Source: Bradyrhizobium sp. 200
GTDB taxonomy: Bacteria > Pseudomonadota > Alphaproteobacteria > Rhizobiales > Xanthobacteraceae
Assembly: GCF_023100945.1 (NCBI RefSeq)
Contig: NZ_CP064689.1
Coordinates: 4,880,001 to 4,944,000, forward strand
Length of the DNA: 64,000 nucleotides
Direction: 5' to 3'
In this document: piece by piece, positions 35,799 through 44,391 of the stretch
Layout: every line of letters starts with the position of its first letter
Numbering within the stretch: position 1 is the first letter of the stretch
Notes under the pieces: model-generated
Database searches by the model: none
The model's input: only the letters and a program-made list of their open reading frames with translations
What the model was told of the DNA's origin: nothing
Program-made: the position numbers and the translations under genes

Positions 35799-36226
35799 AC
35801 ACCGCGACGACAGTCTGGACCCGGGACACCGTAAGGGGCGAGAAGCGCGACCTCTGGACCGCGATGAAGCGCGGTTTTCGTTGCCGCTGCCCGCGCTGCG
35901 GCGAAGGCAAGCTGTTTCGCGCCTTCCTCAAGACCGCCAATAATTGCTCGAAGTGCAGCCTCGATTTCACGCCGCACCGCGCCGACGATCTGCCGGCCTA
36001 TCTCGTGATCGTCGTCGTCGGCCACATCGTGGTACCGGCGGCGCTGTGGATCGAAACCAATTACGCGCCGGCGGTGTGGCTGCAACTGGCGATCTACCTG
36101 CCGCTGACGTTCGTCTTGTCGCTGCTGCTGTTGCAGCCGGTCAAGGGCGCCGTCGTCGGCTTTCAATGGGCATTACGAATGCACGGCTTCGACGAGAATG
36201 CCCTTGGCGACATTCCCCCGGTTTAG
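35786..36226 (+). CDS. DUF983-family zinc-ribbon membrane protein
   Basis: 146 residues. A soluble N-terminus carries C-R-C-P-R-C-G-E-G-K-L-F and C-S-K-C-S-L-D-F, a four-Cys zinc ribbon, followed by D-D-L-P-A-Y. Two membrane segments follow (L-V-I-V-V-V-G-H-I-V-V-P-A-A-L-W and L-A-I-Y-L-P-L-T-F-V-L-S-L-L-L-L). DUF983 proteins are widespread in alphaproteobacteria, and some lie near cytochrome oxidase genes; their role is not settled. It overlaps rnr by 13 bases and precedes the NUDIX gene by 40. Confidence 0.92.
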   Translation: METVNTATTVWTRDTVRGEKRDLWTAMKRGFRCRCPRCGEGKLFRAFLKTANNCSKCSLDFTPHRADDLPAYLVIVVVGHIVVPAALWIETNYAPAVWLQLAIYLPLTFVLSLLLLQPVKGAVVGFQWALRMHGFDENALGDIPPV

Positions 36227-36266
36227 CTAAACCGGAACCAACAAGAAGCACCAAAATGGGGATGGA

Positions 36267-37004
36267 ATGAGCGAAGCCGCGACTGCCGTACAAGAAGGAA
36301 AAGAAGCCGATCACCATCCCTATTTCCGGCCCAAGGATGCGGCGACGCTGATCCTGATCGATCGCTCCGGCGACAAGCCGAAGGTTCTGGTCGGCAAGCG
36401 CCACGACAAGGTGGTGTTCATGCCGGGTAAGTATGTTTTCCCCGGCGGCCGCGTCGACAAGTCGGACAACCGCATTCCTGTTGCCGCTCCCATTTCCGCC
36501 GAGCTCGAAGCCAATCTCCTGAAGGGCAGCCCGAAGATCGCGCCTTCGCGGGCGCGGGCGCTTGCGGTCGCCGCAATCCGCGAAGCCTGCGAGGAAACCG
36601 GCCTCTGCCTCGGATGCAAGGTCGACAAGCCGGTGAAGCTCGACGGCGCCTGGAAGCCGTTCGCGGAAGCAGGCCTGCTGCCCGATCCGTCCAGCCTGTT
36701 CCTGATCGCGCGCGCGATCACCCCGCCCGGCCGCGTCCGCCGCTTCGATACGCGCTTCTTTACCGCTGATGCCTCCAGCATCGCCCACCGCGTCGAAGGC
36801 GTGATCCACGCCGATGCCGAACTCGTCGAACTGGTGTGGGTCGAGATCGGCTCGCAGCCGCTCGCCGACGCGCATGCCATGACCAAGAACGTGCTCGCCG
36901 AACTCGACCGCCGCCTCGCCACCGGCCCCCTGCGCCACGATGCGCCCGTGCCGTTCTTTCATTTCTACGGCGGCAAGATGCAGAAGGACGTGCTGGGGGC
37001 GTAA
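36267..37004 (+). CDS. NUDIX hydrolase
   Basis: 245 residues. The Nudix box is recognisable as A-V-A-A-I-R-E-A-C-E-E-T-G-L with R-E-x-x-E-E, preceded by F-P-G-G-R-V-D at some distance because of an insertion. The long form with an N-terminal P-Y-F-R-P-K-D-A-A-T-L-I-L-I and the C-terminal V-E-L-V-W-V-E resembles the alphaproteobacterial group near topA/rnr. It probably hydrolyses a nucleoside diphosphate derivative or CoA ester; the substrate is not evident. It is fourth in the topA-rnr-DUF983-NUDIX run. Confidence 0.92.
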   Translation: MSEAATAVQEGKEADHHPYFRPKDAATLILIDRSGDKPKVLVGKRHDKVVFMPGKYVFPGGRVDKSDNRIPVAAPISAELEANLLKGSPKIAPSRARALAVAAIREACEETGLCLGCKVDKPVKLDGAWKPFAEAGLLPDPSSLFLIARAITPPGRVRRFDTRFFTADASSIAHRVEGVIHADAELVELVWVEIGSQPLADAHAMTKNVLAELDRRLATGPLRHDAPVPFFHFYGGKMQKDVLGA

Positions 37005-37143
37005 GGCTCCGCTCTCTCCGCGTCACGGCAAATATCCTCCCCCAATCCCTCAATTCGCAAAATTCTTCTCGATGTCGCCCATTGGCGCCACCCTGGTCGC
37101 CTCCCTATCTCTTTCCCAACAATAACAGCGACGGAACGGGGCG

Positions 37144-38469
37144 ATGACACAGCGGCAACTCAAGCTCGGCGCGTTCATGCGACCGGTATCGATTCACACC
37201 GGCGCCTGGCGCTATCCCGGCGCCTGGCCGGACGCGAATTTCAATTTCCCGCGCATCAAGCAACTGATCCAGAAGCTGGAGGCCGGCAAGTTCGACGCCT
37301 TCTTCATGGCCGATCACCTCGCCGTGCTGAACATGCCGGTCAATGCGCTCAAGCGCAGCCACACCGTGACCTCGTTCGAGCCGTTCACGCTGCTGTCGGC
37401 GCTGGCCGGCGCCACCGAACATATCGGCCTGATCGCAACGGGATCGACGACGTTCGACGAGCCCTATCATGTCGCCCGGCGTTTTGCTTCGCTCGACCAC
37501 ATCTCTGGCGGGCGCGCCGGCTGGAATATCGTGACCACGTCAAATCCGGATGCCGCGCTCAATTTCGGACTCGACGACCACATGGAGCACGCCGAGCGCT
37601 ACAAGCGGGCGCGCGAGTTCTACGACGTGGTCACCGGTCTCTGGGACTCCTTTGCCGACGACGCGTTCGTGCGTGATGTCGAGGCCGGGCTCTATTTCGA
37701 TCCGGCGAAAATGCACGTGCTCAATCACAAGGGAAAATATCTCTCCGTGCGCGGGCCGCTCAACATCGCCCGCCCCGTCCAAGGCTGGCCGCTGATCGTG
37801 CAGGCCGGCGCGTCCGAGGACGGCAGGCAACTCGCGGCGGAGACGGCGGAAGCCGTGTTCACCGGCGGCGGCAGCCTCGCCGACGGCCAAAAACTTTACG
37901 CCGACATCAAGGGCCGCATGGAGAAGATCGGCCGCAACCCCGAGCATCTGAAGATCCTGCCCGGCGCCTTCGTCGTGGTCGGCGACAGCATCGACGAGGC
38001 AAAGGAGAAGCGGGCAAAGCTCGACAGCATGGTGCATTACGACAGCGCCATCGCCTCGCTTTCGGTACAGCTCGGCACCGACGCCTCCGGCTTCGATCCC
38101 GACGGGCAGTTGCCGCCGATCCCCGAAACCAACGCCAGCAAGAGCGGCCGCCAGCGCCTGGTCGACGCCGCCGCGCGCGACAAGCTCACGGTGCGCCAGC
38201 TCGCCCAGCGCGTCGGCGGATATGGCGGGCTATCGTTCGTCGGCACGCCGCAATCCATCGCCGACCAGATGGAGGAATGGCTGATGAGCCGCGGCAGCGA
38301 CGGCTTCAACATCATGTTCCCGTTCCTCCCGGCAGGGCTCGACGATTTCGTCGACAAGGTGGTGCCGGAACTGCAAAAGCGCGGGATTTTCCGGAAAGAG
38401 TATGAGGGCAAGACCCTGCGGGAGAATCTGGGGCTGCCGAGGCCGAAAAACCGGTTCTTTGAGGGTTAA
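37144..38469 (+). CDS. LLM-class flavin-dependent monooxygenase (NtaA/SnaA/DszA type)
   Basis: 441 residues, the length of the NtaA/DszA subgroup. Motifs: L-G-A-F-M-R-P-V at the start, F-F-M-A-D-H-L-A-V-L, R-F-A-S-L-D-H-I-S-G-G-R-A-G-W-N-I-V-T-T, and L-I-V-Q-A-G-A-S-E-D-G-R. Such enzymes take reduced FMN from a partner reductase and oxidise compounds such as nitrilotriacetate, EDTA or sulfur heterocycles. No reductase gene is adjacent, so a shared cellular reductase must serve it. The substrate cannot be inferred. It has its own promoter region after the NUDIX gene. Confidence 0.92.
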   Translation: MTQRQLKLGAFMRPVSIHTGAWRYPGAWPDANFNFPRIKQLIQKLEAGKFDAFFMADHLAVLNMPVNALKRSHTVTSFEPFTLLSALAGATEHIGLIATGSTTFDEPYHVARRFASLDHISGGRAGWNIVTTSNPDAALNFGLDDHMEHAERYKRAREFYDVVTGLWDSFADDAFVRDVEAGLYFDPAKMHVLNHKGKYLSVRGPLNIARPVQGWPLIVQAGASEDGRQLAAETAEAVFTGGGSLADGQKLYADIKGRMEKIGRNPEHLKILPGAFVVVGDSIDEAKEKRAKLDSMVHYDSAIASLSVQLGTDASGFDPDGQLPPIPETNASKSGRQRLVDAAARDKLTVRQLAQRVGGYGGLSFVGTPQSIADQMEEWLMSRGSDGFNIMFPFLPAGLDDFVDKVVPELQKRGIFRKEYEGKTLRENLGLPRPKNRFFEG

Positions 38470-38470
38470 T

Positions 38471-38519
38471 GCGCGTATTCCGCAAAAGTGGACACCGGTT
38501 TTGCGATCAGAATACGCGC
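38471..38519. repeat. dispersed palindromic repeat ('GCGTATTC' family)
   Basis: Outer arms GCGCGTATT (38471-38479) and AATACGCGC (38511-38519) enclose inner arms CGCAAAA and TTTTGCG around GTGGACACCGG. This double palindrome begins 2 bases after the monooxygenase stop. Very similar elements are familiar from Bradyrhizobium intergenic regions. It might also act as a 3' end hairpin. Confidence 0.75.
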
Positions 38520-38656
38520 AAAAACATGGATTCCACCTCGAACTTGGCCAGTTTTCGCCCCGAAAACCTTGACTTTGGGCGATCAGAAGCTAGGTTGCGC
38601 GGCAAATGCAGGCCGATTTGGCCGGCGCCTGATATCCCCTATTTGAGGTTCTGAAC

Positions 38657-38824
38657 ATGGCCAAAGCGGTCACCATCAAGGTCAAGCTCGTTTCCACGGC
38701 GGATACCGGCTTCTACTACGTCGCCAAGAAGAACTCGCGCACCATGACCGACAAGCTGGTCAAGAAGAAGTACGACCCGGTCGCGCGCAAGCACGTCGAG
38801 TTCAAGGAATCGAAGATCAAGTAA
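38657..38824 (+). CDS. rpmG: 50S ribosomal protein L33
   Basis: 55 residues from ATG 38657 to TAA 38822-38824. [21 protein letters not shown] is the L33 signature, ending [11 protein letters not shown]. It is the version without cysteine zinc ligands, usual in alphaproteobacteria. It is a monocistronic gene ending in a clear intrinsic terminator. It is too short for many gene callers but unmistakable. Confidence 0.97.
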   Translation: MAKAVTIKVKLVSTADTGFYYVAKKNSRTMTDKLVKKKYDPVARKHVEFKESKIK

Positions 38825-38853
38825 TTCGTAGGCACATTGCCGACGGATTTTGA

Positions 38854-38876
38854 CGGGGCCTTTCGGGCCCCGTTTT
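38854..38876 (+). terminator. intrinsic terminator of rpmG
   Basis: CGGGGCC (38854-38860) pairs with GGCCCCG (38866-38872) around a 5-base loop TTTCG, followed by TTTT. It begins 30 bases after the rpmG stop and lies between convergent genes. The reverse complement could also serve the MFS gene ending at 38881 only if it lay downstream, which it does. Confidence 0.85.
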
Positions 38877-38880
38877 GATT

Positions 38881-40113
38881 CTACGCCGTCTGCATCTGCG
38901 GCGGCCCGCTCGGCCGGATCAGCGCGAAGGCGACCTGGATGATGCCGCCGGCCAGTCCCAGCGCGACGCCGATCCGCCATGCCATGGTGTAGGAGCCGAG
39001 TGCGTCATATAGCACCCCGCCGCCGAAGGCGCCGAGGAAGCTGCCGATCTGGTGGCTCATGAAGGCGAGCCCCTGGATCATCGCCTGCCATTTCAGGCCG
39101 AACATTTCGGCGACCGCGCCCGCGACCAGCGGGCCGACGCCCATCCACAGGAAGCCCATGATAGCGCCGAACAGCAGCGTCGTCGCCGGCGTCGGCGGCA
39201 GCGTGAAATACCAGGCGAGCGCGATCGAGCGGAAGATGTAGATGCCGCCGAGCAGCGCCAGCTTGTTCCAGCGCTGGCCGGCCCAGCCGAAGAAGATGCT
39301 GCCGAGCACGTTGAAGCCGCCGATCATGCCGAGCGTCTGCGCACTCAGCATCGGGTCCATGCCGCAGATCGCCAGATAAGACGGCAGATGCGTGGTGAGA
39401 AAGACGAGCTGCATGCCGCAGACGAAATAGGCGCCGGTCATCACCACGAAGGAGGCGTTGGAGAACGCGATCTTGGTTGCGACGCTGGCTGAGGAGTTTT
39501 CGATTTCGTCATCCGCAGGCTTGGGCAGCGGGATCCTGTCCACCCTGCCCGCGTACCAGGCCGCAGGAATCATCAGGAGCGACAGCACCACGAAACCCAC
39601 GAGCCCCACTCGCCAGCCGTAACCTTCATTGAGCATCTGCCCGATCGGCGCCGACAGCAGCGCGCCGAGCGATCCCGCCCCCGACACCAGGCCGAGCACC
39701 GTCGAGCGCACCGACGCAGGCACGGCGCGGGCCGCCACCGACATCGCGATGGCCGCCGCGGTGCAGGCCAGCGACATGCCGATCAACACGCCGCCGCCGA
39801 TCATGACGCTGAGAAAACCATTCGCGCCCGCCATCAAGGCAAGGCCGGCGACATAGAGCAGCGCGCCTCCCACCATGATGGCGCGAAAACCGTAGCGCAC
39901 CGTCAGCGCGCCGGCGAGCGGCTGCAAAAATCCCCAGGCAAGATTTTGCACCGCGAGCGCCAGCGTGAAATCGGAAACCGAAATCCGGATGTCCTGCGTC
40001 AGCGGCTGCATGAACAGGCCGAGCGATTGCCGCAGGCCCATGCTCAGCGTGAGCATGATGGAGGCGCCGATCAGGATGGGAAGCGTAGGCCGCAGGATTT
40101 GCAGCAGGGCCAT
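38881..40113 (-). CDS. MFS transporter
   Basis: 410 residues with 12 predicted membrane segments. AGGGGAG precedes ATG 40113. It has the family's conserved segment G-A-L-T-V-R-Y-G-F-R after the second helix and a cytoplasmic loop in the middle with P-K-P-A-D-D-E-I-E-N. It resembles the monocarboxylate or oxalate/formate antiporter-like MFS members (T-L-S-M-G-L-R-Q-S-L-G-L-F at the start). The divergent TetR regulator and the palindrome between them suggest efflux or uptake under ligand control; the substrate is unknown. Confidence 0.92.
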   Translation of the reverse strand: MALLQILRPTLPILIGASIMLTLSMGLRQSLGLFMQPLTQDIRISVSDFTLALAVQNLAWGFLQPLAGALTVRYGFRAIMVGGALLYVAGLALMAGANGFLSVMIGGGVLIGMSLACTAAAIAMSVAARAVPASVRSTVLGLVSGAGSLGALLSAPIGQMLNEGYGWRVGLVGFVVLSLLMIPAAWYAGRVDRIPLPKPADDEIENSSASVATKIAFSNASFVVMTGAYFVCGMQLVFLTTHLPSYLAICGMDPMLSAQTLGMIGGFNVLGSIFFGWAGQRWNKLALLGGIYIFRSIALAWYFTLPPTPATTLLFGAIMGFLWMGVGPLVAGAVAEMFGLKWQAMIQGLAFMSHQIGSFLGAFGGGVLYDALGSYTMAWRIGVALGLAGGIIQVAFALIRPSGPPQMQTA

Positions 40114-40178
40114 TGTTTTTATTCTCCCCTAGGGGCGCGATTCGAATGCCGCGTCCTGCAATCGATATCAGAAATAGG

Positions 40179-40194
40179 TACACAGATCTGTGTA
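40179..40194. promoter_or_regulatory. TetR operator, perfect 16-bp palindrome
   Basis: TACACAGATCTGTGTA is a perfect inverted repeat located between the MFS start (40113) and the TetR start (40247). Its size and symmetry are typical of TetR/AcrR operators, and its position would let the regulator repress both genes. Confidence 0.8.
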
Positions 40195-40246
40195 ACTAGG
40201 CTATAAGGGGGCTTCGCTGTCAAGCAAAGCTGACCCACGCATTCGC

Positions 40247-40864
40247 ATGGCTACCCTGCCCGCCAAACCTGACATGAAGGACCGGATTCTGGAAACCGCA
40301 GACAGGCTGTTCTATCTGCAGGGAATTCGCGCGGTCGGCGTCGACACCATCGCGGCCGAAATCGGCATCAGCAAGCGCACGCTGTACAATCATTTCCCCT
40401 CCAAGGACGCGCTGATCTCAGCCTATCTGGCGCGGCGCTTTGTGGCTCCGCGTCCATCAGACAAATCGCCGGTCGATCAGATTCTCGGCACTTTCGATTC
40501 GCTGGAACGGCGCTTCTCGGCAAAAGATTTTCGTGGCTGTCCCTTCGTCAATGCGGTTGCCGAACTCGGCGAAGACCGGTCGGTGCGCAAGATCGCGGTC
40601 GCCTTCAAGGAAAGCCGCCGCCTCTGGTTTCGCGACCTGCTGGCGCAGCTCGGCATCGCAGAGGCAGAAGCGCTTGCGACGCAGCTTGCTTTGCTCGTCG
40701 ACGGCTCGATCGCGCAGGATCTCGTCCGCAACGATCCCGCGATGGCGCGGGCGGCAAAGGAAGCGGCGATAGTGCTGCTGAAGAATGCAGGGTTGAAGAT
40801 CGGCCGGGGCGCCGCCACGAACAAACGCGCGGCAAGAAAACGGCAGTTAAGTTCGACCTCTTGA
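40247..40864 (+). CDS. TetR/AcrR-family transcriptional regulator
   Basis: 205 residues. The N-terminal HTH is textbook: M-K-D-R-I-L-E-T-A-D-R-L-F-Y-L-Q-G-I-R-A-V-G-V-D-T-I-A-A-E-I, then I-S-K-R-T-L-Y-N-H-F-P-S-K-D-A-L-I. The C-terminal ligand domain includes F-R-G-C-P-F-V-N-A-V-A-E-L, a pattern seen in TetR proteins of the AcrR-like group in rhizobia. A basic tail N-K-R-A-A-R-K-R ends it. It is divergent from the MFS gene with a palindromic site between them, so it is the local repressor. Confidence 0.95.
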   Translation: MATLPAKPDMKDRILETADRLFYLQGIRAVGVDTIAAEIGISKRTLYNHFPSKDALISAYLARRFVAPRPSDKSPVDQILGTFDSLERRFSAKDFRGCPFVNAVAELGEDRSVRKIAVAFKESRRLWFRDLLAQLGIAEAEALATQLALLVDGSIAQDLVRNDPAMARAAKEAAIVLLKNAGLKIGRGAATNKRAARKRQLSSTS

Positions 40865-40877
40865 GGCTTGCTCCACC

Positions 40878-40996
40878 GTCGTCCCTGCGAACGCAGGGAC
40901 CCATACGCCGTGGCTTTTCAGTGAGGCGATGTGGTAGTTACCTTCTTACGATAATAAGCGCCGGTGGTTATGGGCCCCTGCGTTCGCAGGGGCGAC
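40878..40996. repeat. palindromic repeat ('GTCGTCCCTGCGAACGCAGGGAC' family), copy A
   Basis: The left arm begins GTCGTCCCTGCGAACGCAGG and is itself a hairpin. The right arm is its near-complement ending CAGGGGCGAC, with about 60 bases of unrelated sequence between. Copy B lies at 42297-42404. The two copies bracket the serine hydrolase gene. Confidence 0.85.
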
Positions 40997-41043
40997 GAGG
41001 AACAAAGCCGCGCAAGAACATGACGGCAAAAAGAGGAGCGACC

Positions 41044-42270
41044 ATGGAAGATCTGAAAGTCACCGCCAACGGCTACGATTTCAGACCGGCGCAGGCGGCG
41101 ATGCAGCGCTACATCGACAACAACCTGCTGTCAGGCATTTCCTGGGCGGTCATGGTCGGACGTGACCTCGTCGACGTGAATTGCGTCGGATGGGCCGACA
41201 AGGAAGCGCAGACACCGCTCCGCACCGACCACATCTTCCGCATCTTCTCCAACACCAAGCTGATCACCTCCTGCGCGGCGCTGCTGCTGTTCGAGGAAGG
41301 CAAACTCGGGCTCGACGACCCGATCGAAAAGTTTATTCCGCAGCTCGGAAATCGAAAGGTGCTGCGGCCCGGCGCCACCTCGCTTGACGACACCGAGCCG
41401 GCGAAGAGTTCGATCACCATCCGTCAGCTCCTGAGCCACAGCTCCGGCCTGAGCTACGGCTTTTTCGATCCGGGCACGACCATCTTCAAGGCCCTTAACG
41501 AGCGCGGCGTGCACGATCCCAGGACGACCCTGGCCGACATGGTGGACGTGCTGGCCGGCCTGCCGCTGATCTATCATCCCGGCACATCGTGGGAATATTC
41601 GCTCGCCACCGACGTCGTGGCGCGGCTGGTCGAGGTCATCAGCGGCCAGAGCTTTGATAAATTCATCCAGGCTCGCATCCTCGGTCCGCTCGGCATGGTC
41701 GATACCGGCTTTGTCGTACCGGAAAAGGATCAGGGACGGCTCGTGGCTTACTACGCCGGCGCCGACCTGATGGAGCCGATGAAGCCGGGCCTTACACGGA
41801 CCGACAACGCGCCCTTCCCCGGCGCTTATCTGCGCCCGATCGCGAGGCTCAATGGCGGCGGCGGACTGGTTTCCACGCTGCCCGACATGGTCGCATTGAT
41901 CCGAAGTCTGCTGCCGGGCGGCAAAACCCTGCTCAAGCCGGAGACGATTGCGCAGATGATGGCCAACCAGTTGCCGGATGGCCAGTGGATCCGCTTTGCC
42001 TTGATGGGCGAACAGCCCGGCAAGGCGTACAGCCTCGCCGGCGGATTGATCCTGCAGCCGTCTGCGTTCGATCACCCCGACGCCTCAGGTGAGTTCTATT
42101 GGGGCGGCGTCGCGGGCACGCAATGGTGGATCTCACCGAAAAAGAACATGGCCGGCGTCATGATGGCGCAGCGCCAGATGGCGTTCGTTCATCCGTTCTC
42201 GTTCGAGTTCAAGCGCCTGGCGCATGAGGCGGTGAAGCAAGGCGTTGAAGGGATGCGCGCGTCGGCGTGA
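41044..42270 (+). CDS. serine hydrolase (beta-lactamase class C-like)
   Basis: 408 residues from ATG 41044, preceded by AGAGGAGCG; the open frame extends upstream through a repeat but without family-like sequence. The catalytic S-x-x-K is S-N-T-K in I-F-R-I-F-S-N-T-K-L-I. L-L-S-H-S-S-G-L-S-Y and W-E-Y-S-L-A-T-D-V-V follow, as in esterase EstB or D-aminopeptidase relatives. No signal peptide is present, so it is probably a cytoplasmic esterase rather than a beta-lactamase. It is flanked on both sides by copies of one palindromic repeat. Confidence 0.92.
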   Translation: MEDLKVTANGYDFRPAQAAMQRYIDNNLLSGISWAVMVGRDLVDVNCVGWADKEAQTPLRTDHIFRIFSNTKLITSCAALLLFEEGKLGLDDPIEKFIPQLGNRKVLRPGATSLDDTEPAKSSITIRQLLSHSSGLSYGFFDPGTTIFKALNERGVHDPRTTLADMVDVLAGLPLIYHPGTSWEYSLATDVVARLVEVISGQSFDKFIQARILGPLGMVDTGFVVPEKDQGRLVAYYAGADLMEPMKPGLTRTDNAPFPGAYLRPIARLNGGGGLVSTLPDMVALIRSLLPGGKTLLKPETIAQMMANQLPDGQWIRFALMGEQPGKAYSLAGGLILQPSAFDHPDASGEFYWGGVAGTQWWISPKKNMAGVMMAQRQMAFVHPFSFEFKRLAHEAVKQGVEGMRASA

Positions 42271-42296
42271 GGTACACCGATCTATCGTCGTCCCTG

Positions 42297-42404
42297 CGAA
42301 CGCAGGGACCCATAGCCACCGGCGGATATTTTGTGAAAGGCCGTCTACCACTCTGCTCTAATGAGAGATCACGCGGTATGGGTCCCTGCGTTCGCAGGGA
42401 CGAC
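42297..42404. repeat. palindromic repeat ('GTCGTCCCTGCGAACGCAGGGAC' family), copy B
   Basis: Same arms as copy A at 40878-40996: it begins GTCGTCCCTGCGAACGCAGG and ends with the exact complement GGGACGAC. The spacer between the arms differs in sequence from that of copy A. It lies in the 137 bases between the convergent serine hydrolase and pleD genes and could form a long bidirectional 3'-end hairpin. Confidence 0.87.
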
Positions 42405-42407
42405 AGT

Positions 42408-43781
42408 TTACGCCGCCGTCGAAACCACCCTGTTGCGGCCGTCGTGCTTCGCCCGATACAGCGCCATGTCGGCGCGCTTGAGCACGTCGGCGACCGGCTC
42501 GCCCTTGCGGTCGAGTGTCGCGAGGCCGATCGAGATCGTGACGTCGATCCGCTTGGTGCCCTTGTTGACGGCAAAGGTTTCGCCGGCGATCGAGCGGCGC
42601 AGGCGCTCGGCGACCATGCCGGCGACGGTCAGGTCGGTCTCCGGCATCACGATGACGAACTCCTCGCCGCCATAGCGGCAGGCGAGATCGATGCCGCGGA
42701 TCGATTTGCGGATGCGCACCGCGAATTCGCGCAGCACATCGTCGCCGGCGTCATGGCCGTAGGTGTCGTTGATGGACTTGAAGAAGTCGATGTCGAGGAT
42801 CATCAGCGCGAGCGGCTTGCCGCGGCTCGAGGCCTGCTCGGCAAGCGTCGAGAGATGGCTTTCCATGTAGCGGCGGTTATGCAGGCCGGTCAGCGCGTCG
42901 GTGATCGCCATTTCGATCGAGTTCTGCACGTTGTCGCGCAGATGATCGGTATAGCGCCGCTTGCGGATCTGGGTGCGCGCCCGCGCCAGCAATTCGTTCT
43001 TGTCGACGGGACGCAGGAGATAGTCGTTGACGCCGATTTCGAGCCCGCGCAGCAGCCGCGCATTGTTGTCGGCGTCGGAGATGGCGAGGATCGGCAACTG
43101 GCGGGTGCGCTCCAGCGAGCGCGCCTGGCTGCACAGCCGCAGGCCGTCGTAATTTTCCAGGCTGAGCGAAACGATCAGCAGATCGTAATTGCCTTCGGCG
43201 GCGTGAAACAGCGCCTCCGCCGGATTGGTTTCGACGTCGACGGTATGCTCGGCGGAGAGAACCGGCGCCAGCCGCTCGTAGGATGACGGCCGGTCGTCGA
43301 CAAGCAGGATCCGTCCGCCGACGCCCTTGTCGGCGATCGCGCTGCGCTCGGGCGCCGTCATGCCGATCTCGAGCGAGGTGATGGCGCGCATGCGCAGCTC
43401 ATCGGTCATCATCTTCAGCCGCGTCAGCGAACGTACGCGCGCAATCAGGACGACGTCGGACACCGGCTTGGTGAGAAAATCGTCGGCGCCGGCCTCCAGG
43501 CCGCGGACGCGATCGGCCGGGCTGTCCAGCGCGGTGACGATCACCACGGGAATGTAATGGGTAGCCGGGTTGGACTTCAGCCGGCGGCAGACCTCGAAAC
43601 CGTCCATGTCGGGCATCATGACGTCGAGCAGGATGATGTCGCATTCGGAGCGCGAACACATATCGAGCGCCTCGGCGCCGTTGGAAGCCGTCAGCACGTC
43701 GAAATACTCGGCCGACAGGCGGGCTTCCAGCAGCTTGACGTTGGCTGGAACGTCATCGACGACAAGGATACGCGCAGACAT
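42408..43781 (-). CDS. pleD: response regulator diguanylate cyclase PleD
   Basis: 457 residues: receiver 1 with Asp53 (I-I-L-L-D-V-M-M-P-D), receiver 2, and GGDEF. In receiver 2 the phosphorylation site position reads L-I-V-S-L-S-L-E, so Asp is replaced by Ser, as expected for the PleD adaptor domain. The cyclase active site is R-Y-G-G-E-E-F (GGEEF at 371-375), with an inhibitory I-site R362-G-I-D365 nearby. PleD makes c-di-GMP when phosphorylated and drives the motile-to-sessile change in alphaproteobacteria. It lies 12 bases downstream of divK on the same transcript. Confidence 0.97.
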   Translation of the reverse strand: MSARILVVDDVPANVKLLEARLSAEYFDVLTASNGAEALDMCSRSECDIILLDVMMPDMDGFEVCRRLKSNPATHYIPVVIVTALDSPADRVRGLEAGADDFLTKPVSDVVLIARVRSLTRLKMMTDELRMRAITSLEIGMTAPERSAIADKGVGGRILLVDDRPSSYERLAPVLSAEHTVDVETNPAEALFHAAEGNYDLLIVSLSLENYDGLRLCSQARSLERTRQLPILAISDADNNARLLRGLEIGVNDYLLRPVDKNELLARARTQIRKRRYTDHLRDNVQNSIEMAITDALTGLHNRRYMESHLSTLAEQASSRGKPLALMILDIDFFKSINDTYGHDAGDDVLREFAVRIRKSIRGIDLACRYGGEEFVIVMPETDLTVAGMVAERLRRSIAGETFAVNKGTKRIDVTISIGLATLDRKGEPVADVLKRADMALYRAKHDGRNRVVSTAA

Positions 43782-43793
43782 CGAAACTCACTC

Positions 43794-44159
43794 CTACCCG
43801 ATAAAACGCCGTACCGTTTCAATAAATTTGCCGACGGAAATTGGTTTGGACAAATACGCCTCGCAGCCGCCCTCGCGGATGCGCTCTTCGTCGCCCTTCA
43901 TCGCAAAGGCGGTGACGGCAACCACTGGAATGGCGCGCAACTCCGGATCGTCCTTGATCCAGCGCGTCACTTCGAGGCCGGACACTTGCGGAAGCTGGAT
44001 GTCCATCAGGATCAGGTCGGGCCGCAGCTTGCGGACGAGATCGAGCGCCTCGAAGCCGTTGCTGGTCCCCGAGGTCTGATAGCCATGCGCTTCCAACAGG
44101 TCGCGAAAGAGCTTCATATTGAGCTCGTTGTCCTCCACGATCAGGACGGTTTTTGCCAT
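43794..44159 (-). CDS. divK: single-domain response regulator DivK
   Basis: 121 residues, one receiver domain and nothing else. The acidic pair E9-D10, phospho-acceptor Asp53 ([13 protein letters not shown]), T-A-F-A-M-K-G-D-E and the conserved Lys in Y-L-S-K-P-I are all present. DivK connects the kinases DivJ and PleC to the CtrA pathway, controlling polarity and division. The divK-pleD order is the usual one in alphaproteobacteria. Confidence 0.96.
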   Translation of the reverse strand: MAKTVLIVEDNELNMKLFRDLLEAHGYQTSGTSNGFEALDLVRKLRPDLILMDIQLPQVSGLEVTRWIKDDPELRAIPVVAVTAFAMKGDEERIREGGCEAYLSKPISVGKFIETVRRFIG

Positions 44160-44391
44160 CCCGTCCCTCCCCTTGTCTCAGGAAACAGGTCCGGCCTTTC
44201 GGTACGATCCTGTACCGCCGCCGGGCTGCCGAAAAGTGAATTCAAACTAGCGTCAGATTTCGCTCTAAGCCGTTAAATCGATGCGCCAACTTTTGCGGAG
44301 TGGTTTCCACTTGCTTGAACACACTCTACAGACTCGGGCATGATGGTTCCAAATTAGAGACCATAAGTTAACGGAAAGGCAAACCCATCTG

